A DNA stretch of 64,000 nucleotides from Cohnella abietis (GTDB lineage: Bacteria; Bacillota; Bacilli; Paenibacillales; Paenibacillaceae). Below are positions 45,103 to 54,638 of the stretch, in pieces; position 1 is the first letter of the stretch; each line of letters starts with the position of its first letter. The stretch is from the NCBI RefSeq assembly GCF_004295585.1, contig NZ_AP019400.1:6192501-6256500 (forward strand). The letters are read 5' to 3'. Below the pieces are notes generated by a model, which saw only the letters and a list, made by a program, of their open reading frames with translations, ran no database searches and was not told the DNA's origin. Made by a program: the position numbers and the translations under genes.

Positions 45103-45894
45103 CTATTCTCTTACGATCCGGGTACCGATATTGCCTTCCGTTACAGCACGGCTTAGCACACGGGGAATCGAACCATCCACAATGAGCACTTCCTTAACAT
45201 TGCCATGCAGGCAGCTCATCGCCGCTCGCACTTTAGGAATCATGCCGCCATATATTTCTTCACTTTGAATCATTTCTTCTATATCTGCAAAAGTAACCTG
45301 CTTAAGTACGACCTTCTCCCCGTTCACTGTTCGCATAATGCCGGGAACGTCTGTAACGACGATCATCGTATCTACACCAAGCTGGGAGGCAACTGCACCC
45401 GCGGCTGTATCCGCATTAATGTTGTAGCGCTGCCCTGCTTCATCGATACCGATTGGCGCTATAACGGGAAGATACCCCAATTCAATAATGCCTTTAATCA
45501 ATGAAGCGTTCACTCCAGTAACCTCACCAACGAGCCCCACGTCATGAGCATTAGCGACTGGCTTCACCATAATGAGACTACCGTCAGTACCCGAAAGTCC
45601 AATCGACTTAGCCCCATTCTTTTGTAGCTTCCGCACGATCTCTTTGTTGATACGGCCTGCCAATACCATCTCCACGACGTCCAGCGTCGCTTCGTCCGTG
45701 ACACGGAGCCCACCGACGAAACGGCTCTCGATTCCAAGCTTACCGAGTGTTTCGTTAATGGCAGGTCCTCCGCCATGAACAATTACAGGCTGGATTCCGT
45801 TCTCCTGCATCTCACGTAATTCCTCGAAAAAGGCATCGGGCAAAGCGGCTAACGTGCTTCCGCCGCATTTCATTACAAAATGTTGCTTGCTCAT
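45103..45894 (-). CDS. argB: Acetylglutamate kinase
   Basis: 263 residues, amino-acid kinase fold: KCGGSTL, VHGGGPAIN, NADTAAGAVA, GGMIPKV. It lacks the N-terminal helix of arginine-inhibited hexameric NAGKs, so it is probably not feedback-inhibited that way (family inference). It lies 15 nt after argJ. Confidence 0.96.
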   Translation of the reverse strand: MSKQHFVMKCGGSTLAALPDAFFEELREMQENGIQPVIVHGGGPAINETLGKLGIESRFVGGLRVTDEATLDVVEMVLAGRINKEIVRKLQKNGAKSIGLSGTDGSLIMVKPVANAHDVGLVGEVTGVNASLIKGIIELGYLPVIAPIGIDEAGQRYNINADTAAGAVASQLGVDTMIVVTDVPGIMRTVNGEKVVLKQVTFADIEEMIQSEEIYGGMIPKVRAAMSCLHGNVKEVLIVDGSIPRVLSRAVTEGNIGTRIVRE

Positions 45895-45909
45895 CAGTAT
45901 CCGCTCTCC

Positions 45910-47139
45910 TTAAGTCCGATAGGCGGCGTTGATGCGCACGTAATCGTACGTTAGATCGCAGCCCCATGCCGTCGCTTGCCCGTTACCCATGTTCAGGTTG
46001 ACGTTAATACCGACGGTATCGCCTTTTAAGTATTCCAATGCTATCTCCTCATCGAAGGGAATTGGCCGCGATTGCTCCAGCACCACAATGTCCCCGAGAC
46101 GAATGTCTACTGTTCCTACGTTAACCGGCTGTCCTGCTCGGCCAATTGCTGCGATAATCCGTCCCCAGTTGGCATCAGCACCGAACACAGCCGATTTAAC
46201 TAAGCTAGAGCCGATAATCGTCTTCGCGATCGCTTGCGCCGCATCGTCGCTATTTGCGCCGATTACTGTCGTCTCGATCAGCTTAGTTGCTCCTTCACCA
46301 TCGCGCGCTATTGCTTTAGCAAGCTCCTCGCACACATGTCGCAAGCCGTCTACGAACGCTTCGAAGTCAGGATGGCTACGAGTAAGCTCATCATTTTCCG
46401 CTAATCCGCTTGCCATAGCCACTAACATATCGTTCGTACTCGTATCACCGTCTACCGTAATCATGTTAAAGCTAACATTCGTCACCTCACGCAATACCTC
46501 TTGCAGAAGAGGTGCCCCAATGAGGGCATCCGTTGTAACGAAGCCGAGCATTGTTGCCATATTCGGATGGATCATTCCCGAGCCTTTAGCTGCCCCAGCG
46601 ATCGTAATCTGCCGTCCATTCGCAGTCAGCGAAACGCAGCTTACTTTCTTAACTAGATCTGTCGTCAGAATCGCTTGACAGAAATCGTCAGATCCTTGAA
46701 TGTCAGCTCTCAGCTTAGCTGGAAGCTTCTCAATACCCGAGTTCACGCGATCCATCTTAAGTAATTCACCTATGACTCCCGTAGAAGCAACGGCCACCTG
46801 ATTTTTACTTACACCCAGTGCTTCAGCCGCATTCGCTTGCATGGCTTGCGCATCCGCATCACCTTGAGCACCCGTACATGCATTCGCATTGCCACTATTA
46901 ACAATTACAGCGCGAAGAATGCCATCTACACCCAATGCTTCTCGTGTCACCTGAAGAGGCGCTGCCTGAAACAAATTAGTTGTGTATACAGCAGCCGCAG
47001 TAGCCGGAACATCGCACACAATAACTCCAAGATCATGACGATCTGTTTTTTTCAAGCCGCAATGCAGGCCTCCAGCCTTAAAGCCTTTAGGCGTTGTAAT
47101 GCCTCCGCCTTCTACGATCTCATAACGCTTATTTCCCAT
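45910..47139 (-). CDS. argJ: Bifunctional ornithine acetyltransferase/N-acetylglutamate synthase
   Basis: 409 residues. Recycles the acetyl group from acetylornithine to glutamate. The self-cleavage site is in KGSGMIHPNMATMLGF (nucleophile Thr after Ala), giving alpha and beta chains. Its presence explains the absence of argE and argA from the cluster. Confidence 0.96.
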   Translation of the reverse strand: MGNKRYEIVEGGGITTPKGFKAGGLHCGLKKTDRHDLGVIVCDVPATAAAVYTTNLFQAAPLQVTREALGVDGILRAVIVNSGNANACTGAQGDADAQAMQANAAEALGVSKNQVAVASTGVIGELLKMDRVNSGIEKLPAKLRADIQGSDDFCQAILTTDLVKKVSCVSLTANGRQITIAGAAKGSGMIHPNMATMLGFVTTDALIGAPLLQEVLREVTNVSFNMITVDGDTSTNDMLVAMASGLAENDELTRSHPDFEAFVDGLRHVCEELAKAIARDGEGATKLIETTVIGANSDDAAQAIAKTIIGSSLVKSAVFGADANWGRIIAAIGRAGQPVNVGTVDIRLGDIVVLEQSRPIPFDEEIALEYLKGDTVGINVNLNMGNGQATAWGCDLTYDYVRINAAYRT

Positions 47140-47169
47140 GATAGTCGGTCCGTTCCTCTCATCCGTGTA

Positions 47170-48222
47170 TTAAGGGTACACCGGCGTGAACTGGAGTCCG
47201 AGAGATTCGTCCCAATTCATCATCAGATTCAAATTCTGAATCGCTTGACCAGCCGCGCCTTTAACTAAATTATCGATAACCGAAATGAATGTAATACGAC
47301 CGGTTCTCTCATCGACAGAGAAGCCAATGTCGCAATAGTTCGTGCCGAACACTTCCTTCGTCGCCGGCCAACGCCCTTCAGGACGAATACGAACGAATTT
47401 GCGGCCTTCGTAAAACTGTCGATACAGCTCCACGAATTCAGCACTGGTACGCTTTTCAGTCAAGGTAGCGTACATCGTTGTCATAATCCCTCGAGTCATC
47501 GGTACCAGGTGTGTCGTGAACGTCGTAATAACCGGACGCCCCGCCGCCTCAGAGAGAACCTGCTCGATTTCGGGAGTATGCTGATGCTTATTTATTTTGT
47601 AAGCCTTGAAATTCTCATTGATTTCGGAATAGTGCGCAGTAAGGTTTAACCCTCTACCCGCCCCGGATACGCCAGACTTCGCATCGATGATGATGCTGTC
47701 AGCATTAATCCATCCCGCCTTCACTGCAGGGTATAAGCCCAGTAATGCAGAAGTCGTAAAGCAGCCTGGATTCGAAATAAAATCAGTTGTCGCCACTTCT
47801 CGTCCATACACTTCAGCCAAGCCATAAACTGCACGTTCCACAAGAGCTTGATCGGCAGGCTCATGTTTGTACCATTCCCGATAAACGTCACCTGACTTCA
47901 ATCTGAAGTCACCGGATAAATCAATTACTTTAAGCCCTGCTTCCAAGAATTCGGGAGCCAGCTTCATACTAATGCCGTGAGGTGTAGCAAGAAAAACGAC
48001 ATCTGCTTTAGAACGAATGTTATCAACATCTATACCGTCCAGCAGGTCGGTACGGATTTCTGTTAAATGAGGAAAACCTTCAGCAATCGGGGTTCCTGCG
48101 TTAGAGGAGGAAATTACCGATGTGACGGTCACATTAGGATGTGATTGCAATAAACGAATGAGTTCGACGCCGCCATAACCGGTTGAACCGACGATAGCCG
48201 CGCGGATTTGATTTGATTTCAT
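47170..48222 (-). CDS. argC: N-acetyl-gamma-glutamyl-phosphate reductase
   Basis: 350 residues from the ATG at 48222 (GGGGGAG upstream; the frame to 48255 lacks an RBS). Rossmann GSTGYGGVELIRLL; active Cys in SNPGCFTTSALL; His in the HQHTPEIEQ segment. First gene of argCJBDFGH. Confidence 0.96.
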   Translation of the reverse strand: MKSNQIRAAIVGSTGYGGVELIRLLQSHPNVTVTSVISSSNAGTPIAEGFPHLTEIRTDLLDGIDVDNIRSKADVVFLATPHGISMKLAPEFLEAGLKVIDLSGDFRLKSGDVYREWYKHEPADQALVERAVYGLAEVYGREVATTDFISNPGCFTTSALLGLYPAVKAGWINADSIIIDAKSGVSGAGRGLNLTAHYSEINENFKAYKINKHQHTPEIEQVLSEAAGRPVITTFTTHLVPMTRGIMTTMYATLTEKRTSAEFVELYRQFYEGRKFVRIRPEGRWPATKEVFGTNYCDIGFSVDERTGRITFISVIDNLVKGAAGQAIQNLNLMMNWDESLGLQFTPVYP

Positions 48223-48412
48223 AAGAACTCCCCCAGACCTATAAAAGAAGTACAATCAATAATGAATAATCAAAAAATGAATGAAAGCTTCAATTCTTCT
48301 TTGGTCAAACCATCCTTATTGTACATAATAACGTGTCCGAATGAAAGCCAATAAATTGGCCTAGGAATGACTGCTTCTATGCAAGTCATAAGCTTAACCC
48401 GAAATAAGAATA

Positions 48413-48446
48413 TGTATTATTATACATCGTATGTATTAATTATTCA
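48413..48446. promoter_or_regulatory. ARG-box-like operators upstream of argC
   Basis: TGTATTATTATACA (48413-48426) fits the ArgR/AhrC pattern TG-N-AT-W4-AT-N-CA exactly. TGTATTAATTATTCA (48432-48446) is a second match with one extra base. A weaker TGAATAAT-type site lies near 48262-48283. They sit about 190 bp before argC and against the end of the yvjA-like gene. The promoter itself is not clear. Confidence 0.6.
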
Positions 48447-48450
48447 ATCC

Positions 48451-49374
48451 CTACATGACATCATGACGATGATCGTAAAAACCTTCCCCTAATACTTCAG
48501 CAGCATTAGTAATAATGACGAAAGCATCTGGATCAGCGTCGCGGACAAGCAGTTTAAGCCGCACAACTTCATTCTGGCCCACAACGGCCAGTAACACTGG
48601 ACGGTCATCCCCAGTGTAGCCTCCAACACCCTGAAGCTTGGTTAATCCCCTATCCAGCTCGTGCAGAATCGCATTCGCCACCTTATCCGGATGCTTGGAT
48701 ATAATAAAGGCCGCTTTAGAGGTCTGAAAGCCTGTCTGAATAATATCTATCGTTTTGCTTGTTGCGAATAAGCCGATTAGCGCATACAGCGCATTTTCCA
48801 GCGAGATGAATATTCCTGCCGCAAAAATAACGAGTCCATCAAGCATCGCTATTGCAAGACCTAATCTTATTCCCATGACTCTATGCATAATTTGTGCGGC
48901 TAAATCAAGGCCTCCCGTTGAACCCCTTCCTCGGAACACGAGTCCAAGACCCAGACCAACTCCAAGCCCCCCATAAAGAGAGGCTAGAAGAGGATCATGG
49001 GTCGGAGGTGTCCAATGGGCAGTTAGAAGAACGAACAGCGGCATAACAACAGAGCCTATAGCTGTTTTGATCCCAAACCGTTTGCCGAGCACCAGAAAAC
49101 CAGCAATAAATAGCGGGATGTTAAGTGCCCACTGCGTGTAAGCAGGCGGAATTCGAGTAAAAGTGTTCAGAATAACGGAGATCCCTGAGACACCACCCGA
49201 GGCTATACGATTTGGCAGTAAGAACAGGTTAAAGCTCGCTGCTATTACAAATGCTCCGACCAGCATTGCCGAGTAGCTGAACAAAGCCCTCACCCAAGGC
49301 GCATACTGGGGAATGACACGTTTGTTAATCGTTGTCGTTGGCATCATCGGTGGTTTCTTGCCGCTGGCCGTCAT
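48451..49374 (-). CDS. YitT/DUF2179 family membrane protein (YvjA-like)
   Basis: 307 residues from the ATG at 49374 (GAGG 7 nt upstream). Five or six membrane helices (about 35-215; FNLFLLPNRIASGGVSGISV, GRGSTGGLDL) and a C-terminal DUF2179 domain (about 225-305). Position right after prfB matches B. subtilis yvjA. Transport substrate unknown. Confidence 0.85.
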   Translation of the reverse strand: MTASGKKPPMMPTTTINKRVIPQYAPWVRALFSYSAMLVGAFVIAASFNLFLLPNRIASGGVSGISVILNTFTRIPPAYTQWALNIPLFIAGFLVLGKRFGIKTAIGSVVMPLFVLLTAHWTPPTHDPLLASLYGGLGVGLGLGLVFRGRGSTGGLDLAAQIMHRVMGIRLGLAIAMLDGLVIFAAGIFISLENALYALIGLFATSKTIDIIQTGFQTSKAAFIISKHPDKVANAILHELDRGLTKLQGVGGYTGDDRPVLLAVVGQNEVVRLKLLVRDADPDAFVIITNAAEVLGEGFYDHRHDVM

Positions 49375-49396
49375 GAGCATTCCTCTTCCCTATTCA

Positions 49397-49508
49397 TTCT
49401 GAATAGCAAGCATAAACAATTTTCGCTGTCTCAGAGTTAGCGAATGATTGTTTATGTCGGAGGCTATTCAGAAGTGGATAAGCGTGCAACTTAGACATTC
49501 TGAATAGC
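49397..49508. repeat. Nested hairpin element, second GCATAAAC copy
   Basis: Outer TTCTGAATAGC (49397-49407) pairs with GCTATTCAGAA (49463-49473), inner CATAAACAAT (49411-49420) with ATTGTTTATG (49447-49456), and a third TTCTGAATAGC lies at 49498-49508. It shares CATAAAC...GTTTATGTCGGAG with 5634-5726. It is downstream of prfB and may serve as its 3' structure. Confidence 0.7.
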
Positions 49509-49567
49509 CAAGAAAAACTTCTCACACTAAATCAGTGCAAGAAGTTTAAGGTTATACTGTATGCATT

Positions 49568-50690
49568 TTATTGCCCTTCAGGCTGCTTGATCTGGTTACG
49601 GAGGTATCCATCGATAAAGGAATCAAGATCGCCGTCCATAACAGCGCCGACGTTCCCTGTTTCCACCGATGTCCGGTGATCCTTGATCATGCTATACGGA
49701 TGGAAAACATAGGAGCGAATTTGGCTGCCCCATGCGATATCCATGTGCTCACCGCGAACCTCGGCCAATTCCTTCTGCTGCTCTTGGATCTTCAGCTCAT
49801 AGAGCTTGGACATAAGCATCTTCATCGCCTTTTCTCGGTTCTGAATCTGGGAGCGCTGAGTCTGACAGGCTACAACTACGCCCGTTGGAATATGAGTGAG
49901 TCGGATAGCAGAATCCGTCTTGTTGATGTGCTGGCCTCCGGCCCCACTGGCACGATAGGTATCAACCCGTAAATCCTCAGGACGGATTTCAATCTGGATC
50001 GTATCATCGATCTCGGGGACTACATCACAGGAAACGAAGGACGTATGACGTCTTCCAGAAGCATCGAAAGGTGAAATACGCACGAGCCTATGAACGCCTT
50101 TCTCTGCTTTCAGGTAACCATAAGCATTATGGCCCTTAACGAGAATAGTTACACTCTTGATTCCCGCTTCCTCTCCCGGAAGATAGTCCAGCAATTCCAC
50201 TTTGAAACCGCGCTTCTCTGCCCATCGCGTATACATCCGGTACAGCATTTGAGCCCAATCCTGTGATTCGGTACCACCAGCCCCAGGGTGAAGCTCGAGA
50301 ATCGCATCGAGTTTGTCATACGGCTGATTCAGCAGCAGCTGGAGCTCGAAGGAATCGACCTTGGCGGTGAGTACTTTAACACTATCCGTCCACTCTACCG
50401 CCATCGATTCATCTAATTCTTCTTCAAGAATCTCAAGCATATCTACGAGATCCTGACACTCGGTCTCCAAGCCTTCGAATTGCTCCACTACCGTCTTGAT
50501 CGAGTTCATCTCAGAAATGACAACCTGGGCCTTCTCATTGTCATCCCAGAAGTTCGGATCGCTCATTTTTACTTCATAGTTCTCGATTTGTTCCTTCTTC
50601 AGATCTAAGTCAAAGAGACCCCCTGAGTTGCTGAAGTCGCTTCGCATTTCCACGAAGATCTTGCTTAATGGACACATCAAGCTCAAACAT
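49568..50690 (-). CDS. prfB: Peptide chain release factor 2 (programmed +1 frameshift)
   Basis: Starts at the ATG at 50690 (GAGGTGA 7 nt upstream), encoding MFELDVSIKQDLRGNAKRLQ onward to an in-frame TGA at 50610-50612. A +1 shift there joins the main frame (DLDLKKEQIENYEV...). RF2 releases peptides at UGA/UAA. The SPF-equivalent loop and the GGQ motif (GAGGQHINKTDSAIR) are present. Total about 373 residues, normal. Treating the main frame alone as the gene would mis-set the start. Confidence 0.95.
50609..50624 (-). promoter_or_regulatory. RF2 programmed frameshift site
   Basis: Minus strand AGGGGG (50619-50624), TCT, CTT TGA C (50609-50615): internal Shine-Dalgarno, slippery CUU and UGA with the same spacing as E. 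coli prfB. Low RF2 slows UGA reading and favours the shift, an autoregulatory loop. Confidence 0.95.
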
Positions 50691-50759
50691 GTTGAAATCA
50701 CCTCGTAAAGTCTTAAGTAGGGAGCTCGACTGATACAACGTCGGCTCCCTTACTTTTCT

Positions 50760-53273
50760 CTATCCTATGCGCCCGTGGCACAATTTGTATTTCTTTCCGC
50801 TACCACAAGGGCAAGGATCGTTACGGCCAACCTCGTTACCACTGCGGGTTTTAGGCTTCTTCGGACCTTCCTCCGCTTTCGAGTCAACCGCTTGGCCCTC
50901 AGCAACCGCTTCGCGCTTCGGAGCAGTCTGCACTTGTGCTCTCATAATATACATCGTGATTTCTTCTTCGATCCGTTCAATCATGGAGAGGAACATATTA
51001 TGTCCTTCAAATTGATATTCCCGAAGAGGATCATTACCACCGTAGGCACGTAAGTGAATCCCTTGACGCAGATGATCCATGGAATCGATATGATCCATCC
51101 ATTTGCTATCTACTGCACGGAGCACAACTACCTTCTCGAACTCGCGCATCGTTTCGGCACCAATGGATTCTTCACGCTCATCGTACAATTTTTCAACCTT
51201 CGCTATGAGGAATTCAATAATCTCCTCTTTTTCCTTGCCCCACAAATCATCCTTGCTCAGGCTATCATCCGGCAGGAATTGAGTGTGAGCGTAGGTGATA
51301 AGGCTATCTAAATCCCAGTCTTCCGGCACGTCATTGTCTGAGCAATGGCTTTCGACTGCACGGGTGACTACTGATTTAGTCATTCCAGTAATAATCTCAC
51401 GGATATTGTCCGAGCTTAGAATCGCGCGGCGGTCTCCGTAAATTTTTTCCCGCTGTAGATTAATAACATCATCGTACTGAAGAACGATACGACGAGTGTC
51501 AAAGTTACTTCCCTCAACACGTTTTTGAGCTGACTCAATAGCACGTGAGATCAGTTTGCTCTCAATTGGAGAATCCTCGTCAAAGCCAAGGCGCTCCATC
51601 ATGCCCATGATGTTATCCGCACCGAACCGGCGCATGAGCTCATCCTGCATAGAGAGATAGAATTGCGAAGATCCCGGATCCCCTTGGCGACCTGCACGAC
51701 CTCTTAGCTGGTTATCAATCCGACGCGATTCGTGGCGTTCGGTACCCATAATATGAAGCCCGCCGATCTCAATGACACCAGCACCAAGTAGAATGTCCGT
51801 CCCACGGCCTGCCATGTTAGTCGCAATCGTAACGGTACCATGCTGTCCAGCGCTCGAGATAATCTCAGCTTCCTCGGCATGGTATTTGGCGTTAAGCACT
51901 TGGTGCTTGATGCCCTTCTTCTTAAGCATTTCCGATATACGCTCGGAGTTCTCAATAGATACCGTACCCACAAGCACAGGTTGTCCCGTTGCATGACGTG
52001 AAACGATTTCTTCGACCACGGCACGGTACTTACCATTTTCCGACTTGTAGACGACATCCGGAATATCTACACGAATCATCTGACGGTTCGTCGGCACTTG
52101 AATGACATCAAGACCATAAATCCGTTTGAACTCTTCTTCTTCCGTCTTAGCTGTACCCGTCATCCCAGCTAGCTTACGATACATCCGGAAATAGTTCTGG
52201 AACGTAATTGTAGCTAGTGTCATGCTTTCGTTCTGAACGGTAAGCTGTTCCTTCGCCTCAATCGCTTGGTGGAGACCCTCGCTATAGCGACGACCAGCCA
52301 TCAGACGACCTGTAAATTCATCAACGATAACGACTTCGTCTTCTTGTACGACGTAGTCGACATCCCGTTTCATAATATATCGTGCGCGAAGCGCTTGATT
52401 GATATGGTGGTTCAACGTCACGTTGTCGTGAGCGAACAAGTTCTCGATGTTAAAGGCTTTCTCGACCTTAGTAACCCCAGATTCTGTTAAAGCGATGCTA
52501 CGCAATTTAATATCGACTGTAAAATCTTCAACATCAGTAAGTCGAACAATCATACGATCAGCTGCATAATAAAGCTCTGTCGATTTCTGTGCTTGCCCGG
52601 AAATAATCAAAGGAGTCCGCGCTTCATCAACGAGAATGGAATCAACTTCATCTATAATGGCATAGTGCAAAGGGCGCTGAACCATCTGTTCCTTATAAAG
52701 GACCATATTATCGCGCAGGTAATCGAAACCAAACTCATTATTCGTTCCATAAGTAATATCACAGGCATATGCTTCCTGCTTCTCCTCATGGGTAAGACCA
52801 TGCAGATTACAACCTACAGTCATACCAAGGAAGGAATAAATTTGTCCCATAAGTGCGCTATCCCGTTGAGCTAAGTAATCATTAACGGTAATAACGTGAA
52901 CACCTTCGCCTTTCAAAGCGTTCAAGTAAACAGCAAGGGTACCGACTAAGGTTTTCCCTTCGCCAGTTCTCATCTCTGCGATCTTTCCATGGTGTAGAAC
53001 CATACCACCGATTAATTGTACGTCGAAATGACGCATGGCCAGCACACGCTTGGACGCTTCCCTCACAACAGCGAACGCCTCTGGAAGAATATCATCCAAG
53101 GACTCGCCTTTGGTGATGCGATCGCGGAATTCATCCGTCTTGATGCGAAGCTGCTCATCGCTTAAATGGGCGACAGTAGACTCGAGACCATTAATTTGTT
53201 CAACAGTCTTAAGGAGTCGTTTCACCTCACGTTCATTGGCATCTCCGAATATTTTTTTGACAAGTCCCAGCAT
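50760..53273 (-). CDS. secA: Preprotein translocase ATPase SecA
   Basis: 837 residues, typical length. Walker A MRTGEGKTLV (about 101-110), DEAD-like VDSILVDEARTPLIISG, helicase motif GRAGRQGDPGSSQFYLS, and the C-terminal SEC-C zinc motif CPCGSGKKYKLCHG. Drives export through SecYEG. RBS GAGAGGGG 9 nt before the ATG. Order hpf-secA-prfB as in Bacillus. Confidence 0.98.
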   Translation of the reverse strand: MLGLVKKIFGDANEREVKRLLKTVEQINGLESTVAHLSDEQLRIKTDEFRDRITKGESLDDILPEAFAVVREASKRVLAMRHFDVQLIGGMVLHHGKIAEMRTGEGKTLVGTLAVYLNALKGEGVHVITVNDYLAQRDSALMGQIYSFLGMTVGCNLHGLTHEEKQEAYACDITYGTNNEFGFDYLRDNMVLYKEQMVQRPLHYAIIDEVDSILVDEARTPLIISGQAQKSTELYYAADRMIVRLTDVEDFTVDIKLRSIALTESGVTKVEKAFNIENLFAHDNVTLNHHINQALRARYIMKRDVDYVVQEDEVVIVDEFTGRLMAGRRYSEGLHQAIEAKEQLTVQNESMTLATITFQNYFRMYRKLAGMTGTAKTEEEEFKRIYGLDVIQVPTNRQMIRVDIPDVVYKSENGKYRAVVEEIVSRHATGQPVLVGTVSIENSERISEMLKKKGIKHQVLNAKYHAEEAEIISSAGQHGTVTIATNMAGRGTDILLGAGVIEIGGLHIMGTERHESRRIDNQLRGRAGRQGDPGSSQFYLSMQDELMRRFGADNIMGMMERLGFDEDSPIESKLISRAIESAQKRVEGSNFDTRRIVLQYDDVINLQREKIYGDRRAILSSDNIREIITGMTKSVVTRAVESHCSDNDVPEDWDLDSLITYAHTQFLPDDSLSKDDLWGKEKEEIIEFLIAKVEKLYDEREESIGAETMREFEKVVVLRAVDSKWMDHIDSMDHLRQGIHLRAYGGNDPLREYQFEGHNMFLSMIERIEEEITMYIMRAQVQTAPKREAVAEGQAVDSKAEEGPKKPKTRSGNEVGRNDPCPCGSGKKYKLCHGRIG

Positions 53274-53470
53274 TAGGATGTACCCCTCTCTCTCACGGGT
53301 CTAACAACATCTTCTCATTTTAGCAGTTTGGCGAAAATGGGGCAAGGAACGAGTCTTGGAAAATGTCTGGAAAAGCAATAATCGTAAGCATAAATTTGCT
53401 TTTACAGTCCTTTGAGAGACGAAATTGGGTTAATAATGGGGATTAACTGTGTATTCCCTTCGAAAACGTC

Positions 53471-53501
53471 AAAAAAAGCCTCGGCGCTTTTGGCCGAGGC
53501 T
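53471..53501 (-). terminator. hpf terminator
   Basis: AGCCTCGGC / GCCGAGGCT stem (53477-53501) followed by seven T on the minus strand. Confidence 0.9.
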
Positions 53502-53511
53502 TACTTATATT

Positions 53512-54075
53512 TTATTCAGCAGATTCAATTAAACCATATTTCCCATCATTCCGACGATAGACGACACTTACTTCCTTTGAACTCGCGTCTGCGAAGACAT
53601 AGAAACTGTGTCCTACTAAGTTCATTTGAAGAATAGCTTCCTCCACGTCCATAGGCTTTAAGTTAAACCGTTTCGTACGTACAAGCTCCAAATCGTCCTC
53701 TTCATCTCTAGCAAGTGTGGTCACACCTTGCCCATTCCCAGCGTCTTCCTTAAACAATGCTCTAGCTGAACCAGGTTCACGGAAATTGCGATTAATTTTA
53801 GTTTTGTGTTTGCGGATCTGGCGTTCCAGTTTGTCCACTACAAAGTCAATCGATGCGTACATATCCTCTCTTTTCTCCTCTGCACGCAATAGCGCTCCTG
53901 GGAGAGGTATCGTCACCTCAATGGCCTGCTGGCCTTTAGTAACACTCAAGGTAACTGTTACATCTGATTGGGGAGGGGCTTCAAAATACCGCTCAAGACG
54001 ACTCAGCTTCTTCTCCACATACTCCCGAAGAGCATCCGTCACTTCCATACGCTGACCACGAATGTTGTATTTCAT
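53512..54075 (-). CDS. hpf: Long-form ribosome hibernation promoting factor
   Basis: 187 residues from the ATG at 54075 (AGGAGG 7 nt upstream). N-terminal HPF/YfiA domain (1-100; MKYNIRGQRMEVTDALREYV) and C-terminal dimerisation domain (about 130-187; VRTKRFNLKPMDVEEAI, MNLVGHSFYVF), the long form that makes 100S ribosome dimers. Own terminator. Confidence 0.95.
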   Translation of the reverse strand: MKYNIRGQRMEVTDALREYVEKKLSRLERYFEAPPQSDVTVTLSVTKGQQAIEVTIPLPGALLRAEEKREDMYASIDFVVDKLERQIRKHKTKINRNFREPGSARALFKEDAGNGQGVTTLARDEEDDLELVRTKRFNLKPMDVEEAILQMNLVGHSFYVFADASSKEVSVVYRRNDGKYGLIESAE

Positions 54076-54200
54076 GGGCATTCCTCCTTTGCATGGCTCT
54101 ATCATACCACACCCTAGGCAGCCGTTTCAAAACATTCCGATAATAAATTTGAATTTTTAGATAACTTGGCTAATATAGTACAAATTTGAAGATTTCCAAT

Positions 54201-54225
54201 AAAAAAACCTCGGATTTCTCCGAGG
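54201..54225 (-). terminator. Cold-shock gene terminator
   Basis: CCTCGGA-GAAA-TCCGAGG with seven T on the minus strand, 70 bp past the csp stop. Confidence 0.9.
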
Positions 54226-54296
54226 CAGTGTGGCAAATACTCCATACATGCAATCCACATCTTGTATGATTGTTCGACGCAATAGCGCCGGGATAA

Positions 54297-54494
54297 TTAC
54301 ACTCTAGTTACGTTAGATGCTTGAGGTCCTCTTGCGCCTTGAACGATGTCAAACTCAACAGTTTGGCCTTCTTCAAGAGCTTTGTAGCCATCCATTTGAA
54401 TTGCGGAGAAGTGAACGAACACGTCGCCACCTTGCTCTGTTTCAATGAATCCATAACCTTTTTCCGCGTTGAACCATTTAACTTTACCTTGCAT
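54297..54494 (-). CDS. Cold-shock protein (CspA/CspB family)
   Basis: 65 residues, a single OB fold. RNP1 KGYGFIE and RNP2 VFVHFSAIQ are complete, beginning MQGKVKWFNAEKG. RNA chaperone binding single-stranded nucleic acids. Monocistronic with its own promoter and terminator and a leader of about 60 nt, possibly thermally regulated as in the family. Confidence 0.97.
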   Translation of the reverse strand: MQGKVKWFNAEKGYGFIETEQGGDVFVHFSAIQMDGYKALEEGQTVEFDIVQGARGPQASNVTRV

Positions 54495-54561
54495 GTGTTA
54501 AACATTCCCTTCATATTCAAATGACGTTAGACTTAGGAAATAATGCCCAGCCCACATTTCG

Positions 54562-54591
54562 AATATAACATCAGGTAAAGATTGGTGTCAA
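54562..54591 (-). promoter_or_regulatory. csp promoter
   Basis: Minus strand TTGACA (54586-54591), 18-bp spacer, TATATT (54562-54567), about 68 bp before the csp ATG. Confidence 0.65.
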
Positions 54592-54638
54592 TGATTTTTT
54601 GTAAGCGGATACACTGAGTTCACATAAGTTTATCTGAC

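Noticed and set aside
45103..48222. Plus-strand frames within argB/argJ/argC (up to 229 codons)
   Set aside because: They are antisense shadows of well-conserved arg genes and lack RBS.
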